A stretch of 17,916 bases of DNA from Ruminococcaceae bacterium UBA1244 (GCA_002308635.1 DBWG01000081.1:1-17916); one strand, 5' to 3'. Counted from the stretch's first letter, positions 6,398 to 14,511 are shown. The notes: a model not told the origin generated them from the letters alone. Translations and numbers: made by a program.

Positions 6398-8062
6398 ATG
6401 CTGACAAATCTTTATATTGAAAATATTGCCGTAATAGAAAAAACAAGCATCGACTTCGGAAAAGGACTGAATGTCCTCACCGGCGAAACAGGCGCAGGAA
6501 AGTCCATTATCATTGACTCGATAAACGCCGTACTCGGAAGCAGAACTTCAAGGGAGCTTATCAGAAACGGCTGCGAAAACGCTTTTGTAAGTGCCGAATT
6601 TTCCGATCCATGCGAACCTGCCGTAAAACTTCTGGAAGAATACGGCTTTGAACCCGAAGACGGCGTTGTTATACTTCAAAGAGAATTCAATGTTTCAGGA
6701 AAGGGAAAATGCCGCATCAACGGCCGTCCCACAACGGCGGCAGCTCTCAAAGCCATTGGAACATATCTTATAAATATCCACGGTCAGCACGAAAGCTATG
6801 AACTTATGTCGCCCGAACTGCACATCAACTATATCGACAAGTTAGGCGAACTATCCGGCGAGCTTGAAGCGTACCGTGAGGTATACAAAAAATACAGGTC
6901 GCTCAGATCTGAACTCGACAAGGCAAAGCTTGACGAGGCAGAACGTGAAAGAAAAATAGACCTGCTTTCGTATCAGGTCACCGAGCTTGAAAACGCTGAT
7001 CTTTATGCCGGCGAATACGAGGAACTTATCGAACAGAGGAACATGATCGAAAACAAGGAAAAAATCGCAAATGCCCTCAACGAAGTAAGAGAATTTCTCA
7101 ACGGCGGAGAGGATTCCGACGGCGCTATACAATCGCTTGAATCCGCCTGCTCTTCCATGAGCGATATAACTGACGTTCTCACGGATGCGGACGGCATTTA
7201 TCAGCGTCTCCAGAATGCCGCATACGAATTGGAGGACTGTTATAACGAAGTACTTTCCATGTCCGAAGCCGCAGACAGCGAAGTAGAGAATATCGAAGAA
7301 ATAGAAGACCGCATTGACCTTATCCACAGGCTTGGAAGAAAATACGGAACGACTATCGAAGAAATGCTTGAATTCCTCGAAAAGGCTCGGAAGGAGCTTA
7401 AGTTCCTGCAAAAATACGAGGAAAACCGTGAGGCTCTTGCCGAGAACTGCAAAAAGGCTTTTGATGAAGCGTCTTCACTTGCTGAGGAGCTTTCCAAAAA
7501 ACGCCGGTCTACGGCTGAAAAGTTCTCTGCGGAAGTCAAGAAGGAAATGGCATTTCTTGATATGCCAAACGTAGAGCTTGTTGTACGTCAGGACAAATGC
7601 CAGCTCAATTCTGCCGGATGTGACGATATAGAAATACTCATCTCAACGAACCCCGGAGAAGACCCGAAGCCTGTTGCAAAAATAGCGTCAGGCGGTGAGC
7701 TTTCGAGAATGATGCTTGCAATCAAAAATGTTCTTGCCGACAAGGACGATATCGACACGCTGATATTTGACGAAGTCGATACAGGCATAAGCGGCAGTGC
7801 ATCGCAGAAAGTCGGTTTGAAGCTCAAAGAGGTCTCAAAGAACCGTCAGGTACTGTGTGTGACGCATCAGGCGCAGATCGCAGCACTTGCGGACGAACAC
7901 TTTAAAATTGCCAAGCGGGTCATTGACGGAAAAACCTTTACAGGTGTTACAACACTTGACCACGAAGGCCGCCGTGACGAGCTTGCAAGAATAATCGGCG
8001 GTGTCGAGATAACAAAAGCTACTCTTGACTATGCCGAAGAAATGCTGAACCAAAAAATATAA
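6398..8062 (+). CDS. recN: DNA repair protein RecN
   Basis: A 554-residue SMC-like ATPase that acts early at double-strand breaks in recombinational repair, with RecA. The Walker A motif GETGAGKS is at residues 29-36. A long coiled-coil middle follows (heptad-rich about 150-390, split near the centre as in RecN). The C-terminal ABC half carries the signature SGGELSR (431-437), the Walker B/D-loop LIFDEVDTGISG (455-466) and VTHQAQIAA (488-496). Full length for the family. GAGG at 6387-6390, overlapping the argR stop, lies seven bases before the ATG. It follows argR in the conserved order. No SOS (LexA) box was noticed directly upstream, so expression probably comes from the operon. Confidence 0.96.
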   Translation: MLTNLYIENIAVIEKTSIDFGKGLNVLTGETGAGKSIIIDSINAVLGSRTSRELIRNGCENAFVSAEFSDPCEPAVKLLEEYGFEPEDGVVILQREFNVSGKGKCRINGRPTTAAALKAIGTYLINIHGQHESYELMSPELHINYIDKLGELSGELEAYREVYKKYRSLRSELDKAKLDEAERERKIDLLSYQVTELENADLYAGEYEELIEQRNMIENKEKIANALNEVREFLNGGEDSDGAIQSLESACSSMSDITDVLTDADGIYQRLQNAAYELEDCYNEVLSMSEAADSEVENIEEIEDRIDLIHRLGRKYGTTIEEMLEFLEKARKELKFLQKYEENREALAENCKKAFDEASSLAEELSKKRRSTAEKFSAEVKKEMAFLDMPNVELVVRQDKCQLNSAGCDDIEILISTNPGEDPKPVAKIASGGELSRMMLAIKNVLADKDDIDTLIFDEVDTGISGSASQKVGLKLKEVSKNRQVLCVTHQAQIAALADEHFKIAKRVIDGKTFTGVTTLDHEGRRDELARIIGGVEITKATLDYAEEMLNQKI

Positions 8063-8082
8063 ATCAAAAAGGAGAGTTAATT

Positions 8083-8424
8083 ATGGATTGCATTTTCTGT
8101 AAGATCATCAGCGGGGATATCCCCTCAAAAAAGGTTTATGAGGACGAGAGCGTTTATGCCTTTTATGACATAAACCCGATGGCTCCGGTTCATGTTCTTA
8201 TAATCCCTAAACAGCACATTGCTTCCATCAATGAAGTAACTGCCGAAAACAGCTCAGTCATCGCCCACATTTATGAAGTTGCCGCAAAGCTTGCCGCCGA
8301 ACTCGGCATTGCGGAAAGCGGCTACAGAGTTGTTTCAAACTGCGGTGCAGATGCCGGTCAGACCGTCTTCCACCTGCACTTCCACCTTCTCGGCGGCACC
8401 AAACTCAGAGTAGAGATGGCATAA
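8083..8424 (+). CDS. hinT: HIT family hydrolase (HinT-like)
   Basis: A 113-residue histidine-triad protein of the Hint branch, purine nucleoside phosphoramidases that cleave AMP-N bonds in the cytoplasm; the natural substrate in bacteria is not settled. The triad is HLHFHLL at residues 97-103. The N-terminus MDCIFCKIISGDIP has the CxxC pair (Cys3, Cys6) found in the zinc-binding subset of Hint proteins. NPMAPVHVLIIPKQHI (31-46) is also diagnostic. AAGGAG at 8069-8074 precedes the ATG by eight bases. Length is normal. It sits between recN and comEC, 20 bases after recN and 72 bases before comEC, without obvious functional link to either. Confidence 0.94.
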   Translation: MDCIFCKIISGDIPSKKVYEDESVYAFYDINPMAPVHVLIIPKQHIASINEVTAENSSVIAHIYEVAAKLAAELGIAESGYRVVSNCGADAGQTVFHLHFHLLGGTKLRVEMA

Positions 8425-8484
8425 AATCAAGAGTAGGAATCAGAGCGTAGGGAGCATTTTATGCAATTCCCTATAATAGCTTAT

Positions 8485-8490
8485 GGAGGA
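8485..8490 (+). promoter_or_regulatory. Ribosome binding site that sets the comEC start
   Basis: GGAGGA at 8485-8490 lies six bases before the ATG at 8497. The in-frame ATG at 8461 is preceded by GGGAG nine bases upstream, a weaker choice, and would add a 12-residue stretch before the basic-hydrophobic N-terminus MKRPLAVIGAVF. The 8461 start cannot be fully excluded. Confidence 0.65.
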
Positions 8491-8496
8491 TTATTT

Positions 8497-10758
8497 ATGA
8501 AGCGTCCGCTTGCTGTGATCGGAGCTGTTTTTGCAATTGCAGCGGCGGCCGCTGTATTTTTGGGCAGGGAAATGTTCCCGTTATTATTTGCGGTGTGTTT
8601 TTTAGCGGCAGGTCTTTCACTCAAAAATAAACGTCTGCGCAGAACTGTCTATGTTCCCGCTGTACTGCTGACCGCTGCGGCGGCTGTGGCTTCGGTGAGC
8701 ATTTATACTTTGCTGAAAGTAGAACCGTCAGAGGTGTGTCTCGGAAAGACCGCCCGCATAGATGCCGTGCTTTGCGAACTGCCGTATCAGCAGTACGGAA
8801 GATATTACTATAAGCTTGACGCAAAAAGTATTGTTACAGAGGACGGAAAAACCGTAAATGACGTTAAAATGATAGTTTCATCGGCGGAAGACCTGAAACT
8901 CGAACCCTACGACAAAATTGAAGCAGACATTGATTTCTTCAAAAGTGCGCTGCTTTCATCCGTCACAAAGGGTGTGATGCTCAGAGGAACTGTCAGCACC
9001 GAAAAAACTGTCATCGTTACAAAGACTTCCGACAAACCGCCGTATTATTATGCGCTCATGGCAAGAAAGGGTATTTCTCAGAAAATATCCGATCTTCTTC
9101 CGGAAAAGGAATCCGCATTTGTAACGGCTTTTATCACAGGCGATAAGTCATCCGTGCCGGAGGACGTGCGTTCCGATCTCAGAAAGTCAGGACTTCCCCA
9201 TATAATCGTTGTTTCCGGACTGCACATTTCGGTACTTTCGAGAATAATGTTCCTGTTTTTTATGCTTGTGTCCGGAAAAAACGTCCGAGCCTCTTCCGGT
9301 ATGTGCATAGCCGTTGTGGTGATGTATATGGCGGTCGCAGGGTTCTCGCCTTCTGTACTCAGGGCAGGTATCATGCAAATAATTATGCTCAGCGGTATGA
9401 TCTTTTGGAGAAAGGCTGACCCGATCAATTCTCTTGGCTTTGCCGTTTTGCTGATAACCGTCTGTGACCCCTATGCCGCTGCGGATATCAGTCTGATACT
9501 TTCCGCTTCGGCTACCTTCGGTATACTCGCCGTTGCTCCTGAAATCGAAAAACGTATAAAGGAAATATCACATCCCTTGAATATTTCACGTATGCCGAAG
9601 TTCAGACGTTATTTTGAGCCTGCTGCCGGTGTGTTCATCTCCGTTTTTTCGGTATCGTTTTCCGCTTATCTGATGACTCTTCCGGCAATAATTCTCTATT
9701 TCAAAGAGGTCCCGACTTATTCCGTTATTACAAACATCCTCATTGCCTATGTAATACCGCTTATGATACTTGCGGTAGTACTCATGCTTGTGCTTTCGTT
9801 TTTGCCGTGGCTTGCTGTCCCGTTTGCGTTTGTCACAAGATATCTTGCAGATTTTATTATTGCTGTTGCGGGACGGGTATCATCCATCCCGTTTTCGGTG
9901 ATAAACGTTTCACAGGATTTTGTACCTTTCTGGCTTGCTGCGGTAATTCTCTTAGCCGTTATACTTTTGCTGCTGAGAAGGAAAAGATACCGTGTGAGGA
10001 TATTTGCAATAACGGCTGTACTCACTTTCGTTACTGGCTCTGTAGTTTCGGAGCTTGCCGACAGGGATATCATCCGGATAGCCGTGCTTGATTCGGGAGA
10101 CGGATTGTCGGTCGTTATTACAGAAAACAATAATTCCATTGTGCTTTGCTGCGGCGGAGAATACGGAGTATCCGACCCTGTTTCCGGACAGCTTGACAGC
10201 ACAATGACGGAGCAGGTACAGCTTCTTCTGCTGACCGGCAGCAGCCATAAAACCTCACTCTATGCTTCTCATATCCTGAGAGACTACACTGTAATGACCG
10301 CAGCAGTATACGACAGCGATATGTACTCGGATGAAGTACGGTCACTTCTTGACAATGCGGAAAACCGTATCGAATACGGCATCAGACAGGGAAATATAAA
10401 CGAATTCCGCATCGGAGACAAAACCGTAAAAAGCCTCGTAACATGGACCAACCGCTGTATATACCTTGATCTTCACGGATACAGCGCTCTTATCTGCTCC
10501 GACAAGACCAACTGCGAATACATACCGGAAAGCTGGCGCAGTGCCGATCTGCTTATCGTAAATGGTATGCCCAGAAATACCTATCTGCTGAAATACAAGA
10601 CTCTCATAGTCTCGGACAGCAATGAAAACAAAGACAAATACAAAAAGCTTTCAAAATACCAAAGTACCATGAATACATACGACGGCGGAAATATCGTTAT
10701 CCGCCTTAAAAACAACAATGAATTTGAAACAAGGAGGGAAAGCAGTTGGCTAAGCTGA
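8497..10758 (+). CDS. comEC: ComEC/Rec2 DNA-uptake channel protein with degenerate C-terminal MBL domain
   Basis: A 753-residue membrane protein that in competent bacteria carries single-stranded DNA across the cytoplasmic membrane. Two hydrophobic segments lie at about 8-40 and 52-72, followed by an extracytoplasmic OB-fold-like region (about 75-180) and the Competence domain with many membrane helices (about 210-520). The conserved GLPHIIVVSGLHIS is at 232-245. Residues 524-735 occupy the place of the metallo-beta-lactamase domain. It begins with IAVLDSGDGLSVVI (528-541), resembling the usual DVGQGD strand, but the HxHxDH site is replaced by LLLLTGSSHKTS (577-588), so metal-dependent nuclease activity looks lost. 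Whether this organism is transformable is not shown by the window. comEC overlaps holA by 13 bases. Confidence 0.93.
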   Translation: MKRPLAVIGAVFAIAAAAAVFLGREMFPLLFAVCFLAAGLSLKNKRLRRTVYVPAVLLTAAAAVASVSIYTLLKVEPSEVCLGKTARIDAVLCELPYQQYGRYYYKLDAKSIVTEDGKTVNDVKMIVSSAEDLKLEPYDKIEADIDFFKSALLSSVTKGVMLRGTVSTEKTVIVTKTSDKPPYYYALMARKGISQKISDLLPEKESAFVTAFITGDKSSVPEDVRSDLRKSGLPHIIVVSGLHISVLSRIMFLFFMLVSGKNVRASSGMCIAVVVMYMAVAGFSPSVLRAGIMQIIMLSGMIFWRKADPINSLGFAVLLITVCDPYAAADISLILSASATFGILAVAPEIEKRIKEISHPLNISRMPKFRRYFEPAAGVFISVFSVSFSAYLMTLPAIILYFKEVPTYSVITNILIAYVIPLMILAVVLMLVLSFLPWLAVPFAFVTRYLADFIIAVAGRVSSIPFSVINVSQDFVPFWLAAVILLAVILLLLRRKRYRVRIFAITAVLTFVTGSVVSELADRDIIRIAVLDSGDGLSVVITENNNSIVLCCGGEYGVSDPVSGQLDSTMTEQVQLLLLTGSSHKTSLYASHILRDYTVMTAAVYDSDMYSDEVRSLLDNAENRIEYGIRQGNINEFRIGDKTVKSLVTWTNRCIYLDLHGYSALICSDKTNCEYIPESWRSADLLIVNGMPRNTYLLKYKTLIVSDSNENKDKYKKLSKYQSTMNTYDGGNIVIRLKNNNEFETRRESSWLS

Positions 10759-11795
10759 CAGAACAGGAGCTTAAAAAGGAATTGTCATCAGGACAGCTTG
10801 CACCCGTTTATCTGATATACGGAGAGGAAAAATATCTCGTCAAAAAATATACCGAAAAGCTCGTTGAAAAGGCTGCCGGAAAGGAACCGTCCGGATTTGA
10901 TTTTACACGCCTTGACCAGTCCTCAGATTTAGAGGAAATTTTTTCGGCGTGTGAACAGCTCCCGATAATGATGCCCAAAAAATGCGTACTCGTTACTGAC
11001 TATAATATTGATTCTCTGCCGGACAGCGACCTGAAATTGCTGATAAGCTGGTGCGCAGACCCCTCACCTGCTACTGTACTGATATTCTCAATGCCAACAC
11101 TCACGCAGGACAGCAAAAAAAGTACCGACAAAAAAGCCGGCAAGCTGCAGAAATTCGCTTCGGCTGTTGAAAAATACGGTTCTGTTATTGAACTGCAGAA
11201 GCTTGGCGACAATGCCCTTGAAAAACAGCTTATTGGCTGGGCAGTAAAGGAAGGCTGTACCCTGAGCCAGCGCAATGCTTCAAGGATAATATCCCTCTGC
11301 GGAACGGATATGACCTTCCTCAGAAATGAAATTGACAAGCTCTGCGCTTATGCCAACGGCGGAGAGATAACCGAAGATATCATTCAGCTCCTTGCTGTCA
11401 AAAATACTGAGGTGAGGATATTCTCACTGTCCGACTGCATTTCAAACAATGATTACAACGGCGCTTATAAACATCTCTACGGTCTTTTTGAACAGAACGA
11501 AAAGCCGGAGGTCATCCTCTCGGTACTGAGTTCCGTCTATATTGATATGTACCGTGCAAGAGTCGCCGCAGAAAGCGGAAAAACTATCCGTGAAGCCGCC
11601 GCAGACTTCAATTACGGCAGAAGAGAATTTCTTCTGAAAAACGCCTCGTCAAAGGCATCAAGATATTCCACAAAGGCTCTGAGGGATATCCTCGATATCA
11701 TACTACAGGCTGACATCAAAATCAAAAGTACACCGGCAGACAAACAGACAGTTCTTGAAACTCTTATTGCCGGACTGCTTTTGGAATCACGATAA
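10746..11795 (+). CDS. holA: DNA polymerase III delta subunit (HolA)
   Basis: A 349-residue clamp-loader subunit that opens the beta sliding clamp during replication. The N-terminal pattern APVYLIYGEEKYLVKKYTEKL (about 19-39) is the family hallmark, with the defunct nucleotide-binding region of the AAA+ fold, followed by a middle segment LEKQLIGWAVKEGCTLS (about 158-174) and a C-terminal collar domain (TEVRIFSLSDCIS onward). The start is TTG: AGGAGGG at 10732-10738 lies seven bases before it, and no ATG fits. It overlaps the comEC end by 13 bases, so translation is probably coupled. The comEC-holA order is common in Firmicutes. Identification is firm. Confidence 0.94.
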   Translation: MAKLTEQELKKELSSGQLAPVYLIYGEEKYLVKKYTEKLVEKAAGKEPSGFDFTRLDQSSDLEEIFSACEQLPIMMPKKCVLVTDYNIDSLPDSDLKLLISWCADPSPATVLIFSMPTLTQDSKKSTDKKAGKLQKFASAVEKYGSVIELQKLGDNALEKQLIGWAVKEGCTLSQRNASRIISLCGTDMTFLRNEIDKLCAYANGGEITEDIIQLLAVKNTEVRIFSLSDCISNNDYNGAYKHLYGLFEQNEKPEVILSVLSSVYIDMYRARVAAESGKTIREAAADFNYGRREFLLKNASSKASRYSTKALRDILDIILQADIKIKSTPADKQTVLETLIAGLLLESR

Positions 11796-11809
11796 AACGG
11801 GGTGTTGTT

Positions 11810-12403
11810 TTGATAAAGGTCAAAGAAGCTATTATCGTTGAAGGAAAATATGACAAAATAAAGCTTTCGGGTTTTATTGACGGACTGATAATCACAACTG
11901 ACGGGTTCGGAGTCTTCAAGGACAAAGAAAAGCTTCGTCTGATACGCAGGCTCGCCGATGAAAGAGGACTTCTCATCCTTACCGACAGCGACGGCGCAGG
12001 CTTTGTGATACGCAATTTTTTAAAGGGAACAGTCCCGCAGAACAAACTCAAACACGCCTATATACCGGATATTTTCGGAAAGGAACGCCGAAAGGATGCT
12101 CCGTCAAAGGAAGGCAAGTTAGGAGTTGAGGGTATTTCCGAAGAGATACTCGTTCAGGCAATATCACGTTCCGGAGCCTGCTGTGAACAGTGTGAGGGCA
12201 AAGCTGTCAATGCCGGCGATATCACAAAAACGGACTTTTTTGAATGTGGCCTTACCGGCGGAACTGACTCCGCCGAAAAACGTGACAGGCTCAAAAAAAC
12301 TCTCGGTCTTCCGCAGAAGCTTACGACAAATTCCATGATAGACGTACTCAACTGCATTATGACGAGAGATGAATTCTATGAAACAATGAACACCTTGAAC
12401 TAA
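11810..12403 (+). CDS. rnmV: RNase M5-like toprim protein (5S rRNA maturation)
   Basis: A 197-residue protein with an N-terminal Toprim domain and a C-terminal region of the type found in RNase M5 (DUF4093). RNase M5 cuts the 5S rRNA precursor in low-GC Gram-positives. Catalytic-type residues are visible: Glu11 in IIVEGKYDK (8-16), and Asp59 and Asp61 in LTDSDGAG (57-64). The segment KHAYIPDIFGKERRKDAPSKEG, then LGVEGISEEILVQAI, follows the RNase M5 pattern. The start is TTG at 11810 with GGGGTG a few bases upstream; the codon order gives MIKVKEAIIV. In Bacillus the gene is beside ksgA; here it is beside rnz. The C-terminal half is cysteine-richer than expected (GACCEQCEG, about 124-132). Assignment as M5 rather than another small toprim protein is probable. 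Confidence 0.85.
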   Translation: MIKVKEAIIVEGKYDKIKLSGFIDGLIITTDGFGVFKDKEKLRLIRRLADERGLLILTDSDGAGFVIRNFLKGTVPQNKLKHAYIPDIFGKERRKDAPSKEGKLGVEGISEEILVQAISRSGACCEQCEGKAVNAGDITKTDFFECGLTGGTDSAEKRDRLKKTLGLPQKLTTNSMIDVLNCIMTRDEFYETMNTLN

Positions 12404-12415
12404 AGGAGTGGTCTG

Positions 12416-13318
12416 ATGATAAAAGTAACTCTCGCCGGAACAGGCGGAACAATACCTCAGAAAAACCGCTGGCTGTCATCCTGTATGCTGACGGTCAACG
12501 GACGCTCCGTGCTTATCGACTGCGGCGAAGGCACTCAGATAGCTCTTAAAATTGGCGGATGCAAGTGCAGACCCATCGAAACCATCTGTATCACCCACTT
12601 CCATGCGGATCATATCTCCGGACTGCCCGGACTTCTTCTGACAATGAGCAACGACGGCAGAACAGAACCCGTCACTATCTTCGGGCCGAGAGGACTTTCA
12701 CATATTGTGCGCTGTCTTTGCGTTATCGCTCCTGCGCTTACGTTTGATGTGAGATGCGTTGAATATTCCGATCAGAACAGGAATTTCAGTGCCGCAGGTA
12801 TGGAAGTAACGCCGTTCCCTGTCAGGCATGGAGTGCCCTGTCTCGGCTACAGCTTCGTGCTGAAAAGAGGAGGACTTTTCCTGCCCGAAAAAGCAAAAGA
12901 GAACAATGTTCCCATGAAGCTGTGGAGCCGTCTCCAAAAAGGCGAACAGGTAGAATTTGAAGGAAAGCTCTATACTCCCGACATGGTTCTCGGCGAAGAG
13001 CGCAAGGGACTGAAGGTCACCTATACAACTGACACGAGACCGGCTGAAAGCATCACAAAAAATGCTCAGGACAGCGATCTCTTTATCTGTGAAGGTATGT
13101 TCGGCGATCCGGAAAAGCTCCCAAGAGCAAAGGAATCCTGCCACATGATGTTCTCCGAAGCCGCCGCCATTGCATCAAAAGCCAACGTCAAAAAAATGTG
13201 GCTCACTCATTACAGTCCATCACTTGAATACCCTGAGGAATTCCTCTCTTATGCGTCCGACATCTTCCCGTATACCGAATGCGGCACTGACGGAAAGACA
13301 GAGGAACTTGTCTGGTAA
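12416..13318 (+). CDS. rnz: Ribonuclease Z (tRNA 3'-end processing, MBL fold)
   Basis: A 300-residue metallo-beta-lactamase-fold enzyme of the RNase Z type, which removes 3' trailers from tRNA precursors lacking encoded CCA. Metal ligands are visible: THFHADHISG (His61, His63, Asp65, His66), His139 in PVRHGVPCLGY, Asp207 in YTTDTRP and His266 in LTHYSP. DCGEGTQ (35-41) and LAGTGGTIP (6-14) are typical RNase Z segments. The C-terminal HxT element appears as HMMFSEAA (His244), a mild deviation. The exosite region between 150 and 200 is present. AAGGAG overlaps the stop codon of the upstream gene and lies seven bases before the ATG. It is the last gene of the plus-strand run, before a strong terminator. 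Confidence 0.9.
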   Translation: MIKVTLAGTGGTIPQKNRWLSSCMLTVNGRSVLIDCGEGTQIALKIGGCKCRPIETICITHFHADHISGLPGLLLTMSNDGRTEPVTIFGPRGLSHIVRCLCVIAPALTFDVRCVEYSDQNRNFSAAGMEVTPFPVRHGVPCLGYSFVLKRGGLFLPEKAKENNVPMKLWSRLQKGEQVEFEGKLYTPDMVLGEERKGLKVTYTTDTRPAESITKNAQDSDLFICEGMFGDPEKLPRAKESCHMMFSEAAAIASKANVKKMWLTHYSPSLEYPEEFLSYASDIFPYTECGTDGKTEELVW

Positions 13319-13334
13319 AAATAAGCACAAAAAT

Positions 13335-13363
13335 GCTCAGGCACTATAGCCTGAGCGTTTTTT
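13335..13363. terminator. Strong, probably bidirectional intrinsic terminator
   Basis: GCTCAGGC (13335-13342) and GCCTGAGC (13349-13356) form a perfect 8-bp GC-rich stem with a six-base loop. On the plus strand it is followed by G and six T (13358-13363), ending the dxs-rnz run 17 bases after the rnz stop. Read on the minus strand the same stem is followed by ATTTTTG, so it can also stop transcription from the converging glycosyltransferase gene. Confidence 0.9.
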
Positions 13364-13486
13364 ATTCAATAAAAGTTGAAATTTTAGAGTCCGATAAAGT
13401 TGGAACGTTGGATAAGCAGCCAAAGCGACACGTAAGGATCGTGATGCAGACGGTTCACAAGAAAGTATTTGCGCTGTAAAGTCGAC
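13364..13486. other. Unassigned intergenic sequence with possible RNA structure
   Basis: This stretch between the convergent blocks has no recognised gene. It contains a stem GCGACACG (13425-13432) against CGTGATGC (13440-13447) with loop TAAGGAT, one wobble and one mismatch, and three GTTG-containing near repeats at about 13373-13411. Short open frames run through it on both strands (for example ATG 13333 to TAA 13479, plus strand, 48 codons), but that one starts inside the terminator and has no ribosome binding site. It may be a dispersed repeat, an untranslated region of the minus-strand gene, or a small RNA. Confidence 0.35.
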
Positions 13487-13503
13487 ACCGGAGGCACTCC
13501 GGT
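13487..13503. other. 7-bp hairpin at the 3' end of the glycosyltransferase gene
   Basis: ACCGGAG (13487-13493) and CTCCGGT (13497-13503) form a perfect stem with loop GCA; its last base is within the minus-strand stop codon. No T-run follows on the minus strand (GTCGAC), so it is better seen as an RNA-stabilising 3' structure than as a terminator. Confidence 0.5.
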
Positions 13504-14453
13504 TATTTGGACATGAGTTTCCAGCGTATTATTTTTTTCCTCAGTTCGGGAGATGTTCTGAGCGAGATTTTAAGAAGCTTATTATATCCCTTCTGCTTCA
13601 TGGTCTTTTTTATTGCGGATGCCGAAAAGCCCTCTTTACGGAGTATATCGGCAACGCCCATAACAACGGAAGGTATCTTCTGATATTCAAACAGCTCTAT
13701 GAGCGTTTTGTTGTCACGGCGCTTGAGCCTGATGCTGTCAAATACCTTGCATATTGCGTCAATGCGCTGATAGCAGTTGATGTTCTCCGTAATGGTATCT
13801 ATCACAGCATTCTGCTCCGTATCACGCCTGAGCGGTATTTCCGAACAGGCGATATAGGGATCATACATAAGAACGTTATAGATAAAGGCTTCAACATAGC
13901 CGAAGCTGAATTCCTCAAAGAATCTTATGTGATGATCCAGAAGGAAGTCACGTTTCAGCATCGCTGCGGAAAAATCAAAGCTTACTTTTGAATATATCAG
14001 TGCCGCAGTGAGAAGCATCGAGTCTATCCTCTCCGAAGAGACATCCTTAACGTCTATCGGTGCCCTGAGCTTTGCGGCGGACTGCTTTGACGGAACGGCA
14101 AAGACTACATCCGCATTCGTATCCGCTGCGGTTTTGAGATATGCAGGGATATAGTTCTTATACAGCCCTCCGGAATAGACAAAGGTGATGTATCTGCCGT
14201 CAGACTTGAATATTCCCGTATTAAGAGCCGATGTCACACTGCTGCCGCCGCTCTGGATGACGCAGCCACGAAGATCATTTTTTTTGATCTCTTCCAACGC
14301 CGCAATAACTGTATTGTCAGACGAGTTCATATCTATGACTATGATCTCAACCTCTGTGTCCCTCAGCTCTTCCGCAATATTCTGTATTATATTTTTTATA
14401 GTAGTCTGATTATTCTTTGAAGGAATTATAATCGACAGATCAACATTTCCCAT
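13503..14453 (-). CDS. Family 2 glycosyltransferase-like protein lacking the DXD motif
   Basis: A 316-residue soluble protein with a GT-A fold N-terminus. LSIIIPSKNNQTTIKNII (about 6-23) and EIIVIDMNSSDNT (36-48) match the first two nucleotide-sugar-binding strands of GT2 enzymes. The place of the metal-binding DXD, after RYITFV, reads YSGG (93-96), so the acidic residues are missing. About 220 further residues of mixed character have no membrane helix and end in a basic tail (RKKIIRWKLMSK). GAGGGA on the minus strand lies five bases before the ATG. It has its own promoter candidate and stands alone between glmM and the convergent operon. Its sugar donor, acceptor and even activity are unknown; cell-surface glycan work is the family norm. 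It could be a non-catalytic GT-A relative. Confidence 0.7.
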   Translation of the reverse strand: MGNVDLSIIIPSKNNQTTIKNIIQNIAEELRDTEVEIIVIDMNSSDNTVIAALEEIKKNDLRGCVIQSGGSSVTSALNTGIFKSDGRYITFVYSGGLYKNYIPAYLKTAADTNADVVFAVPSKQSAAKLRAPIDVKDVSSERIDSMLLTAALIYSKVSFDFSAAMLKRDFLLDHHIRFFEEFSFGYVEAFIYNVLMYDPYIACSEIPLRRDTEQNAVIDTITENINCYQRIDAICKVFDSIRLKRRDNKTLIELFEYQKIPSVVMGVADILRKEGFSASAIKKTMKQKGYNKLLKISLRTSPELRKKIIRWKLMSK

Positions 14454-14481
14454 AACGTTCCCTCTTCAAGGTTTTTAGACA

Positions 14482-14511
14482 ATTATATCACAAAATTAAC
14501 AAAAATGCCAA
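14482..14511 (-). promoter_or_regulatory. Promoter candidate for the glycosyltransferase-like gene
   Basis: On the minus strand TTGGCA (14511-14506) and TATAAT (14487-14482) are separated by 18 bases, matching five and six of six consensus positions. Transcription would start near 14475, about 22 bases before the ATG at 14453, leaving room for the ribosome binding site. Confidence 0.65.

Noticed and set aside
6851..7411. Minus-strand open frame of 186 codons inside recN
   Set aside because: It is the shadow of the coiled-coil region of RecN; the translation is phenylalanine-rich and not protein-like.
8472..8477. Perfect TATAAT just upstream of comEC
   Set aside because: No -35 box at 15-19 bases and the start of transcription would fall on the ribosome binding site.
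13414..13426. AAGCAGCCAAAGC resembling the SRP 4.5S RNA segment AAGCAGCCAAGGC
   Set aside because: The expected preceding GGAA tetraloop and the opposing 5' strand are missing, so the similarity is probably chance.
13333..13479. 48-codon plus-strand open frame after rnz
   Set aside because: Starts inside the terminator stem, lacks a ribosome binding site, and an overlapping minus-strand frame is equally open.
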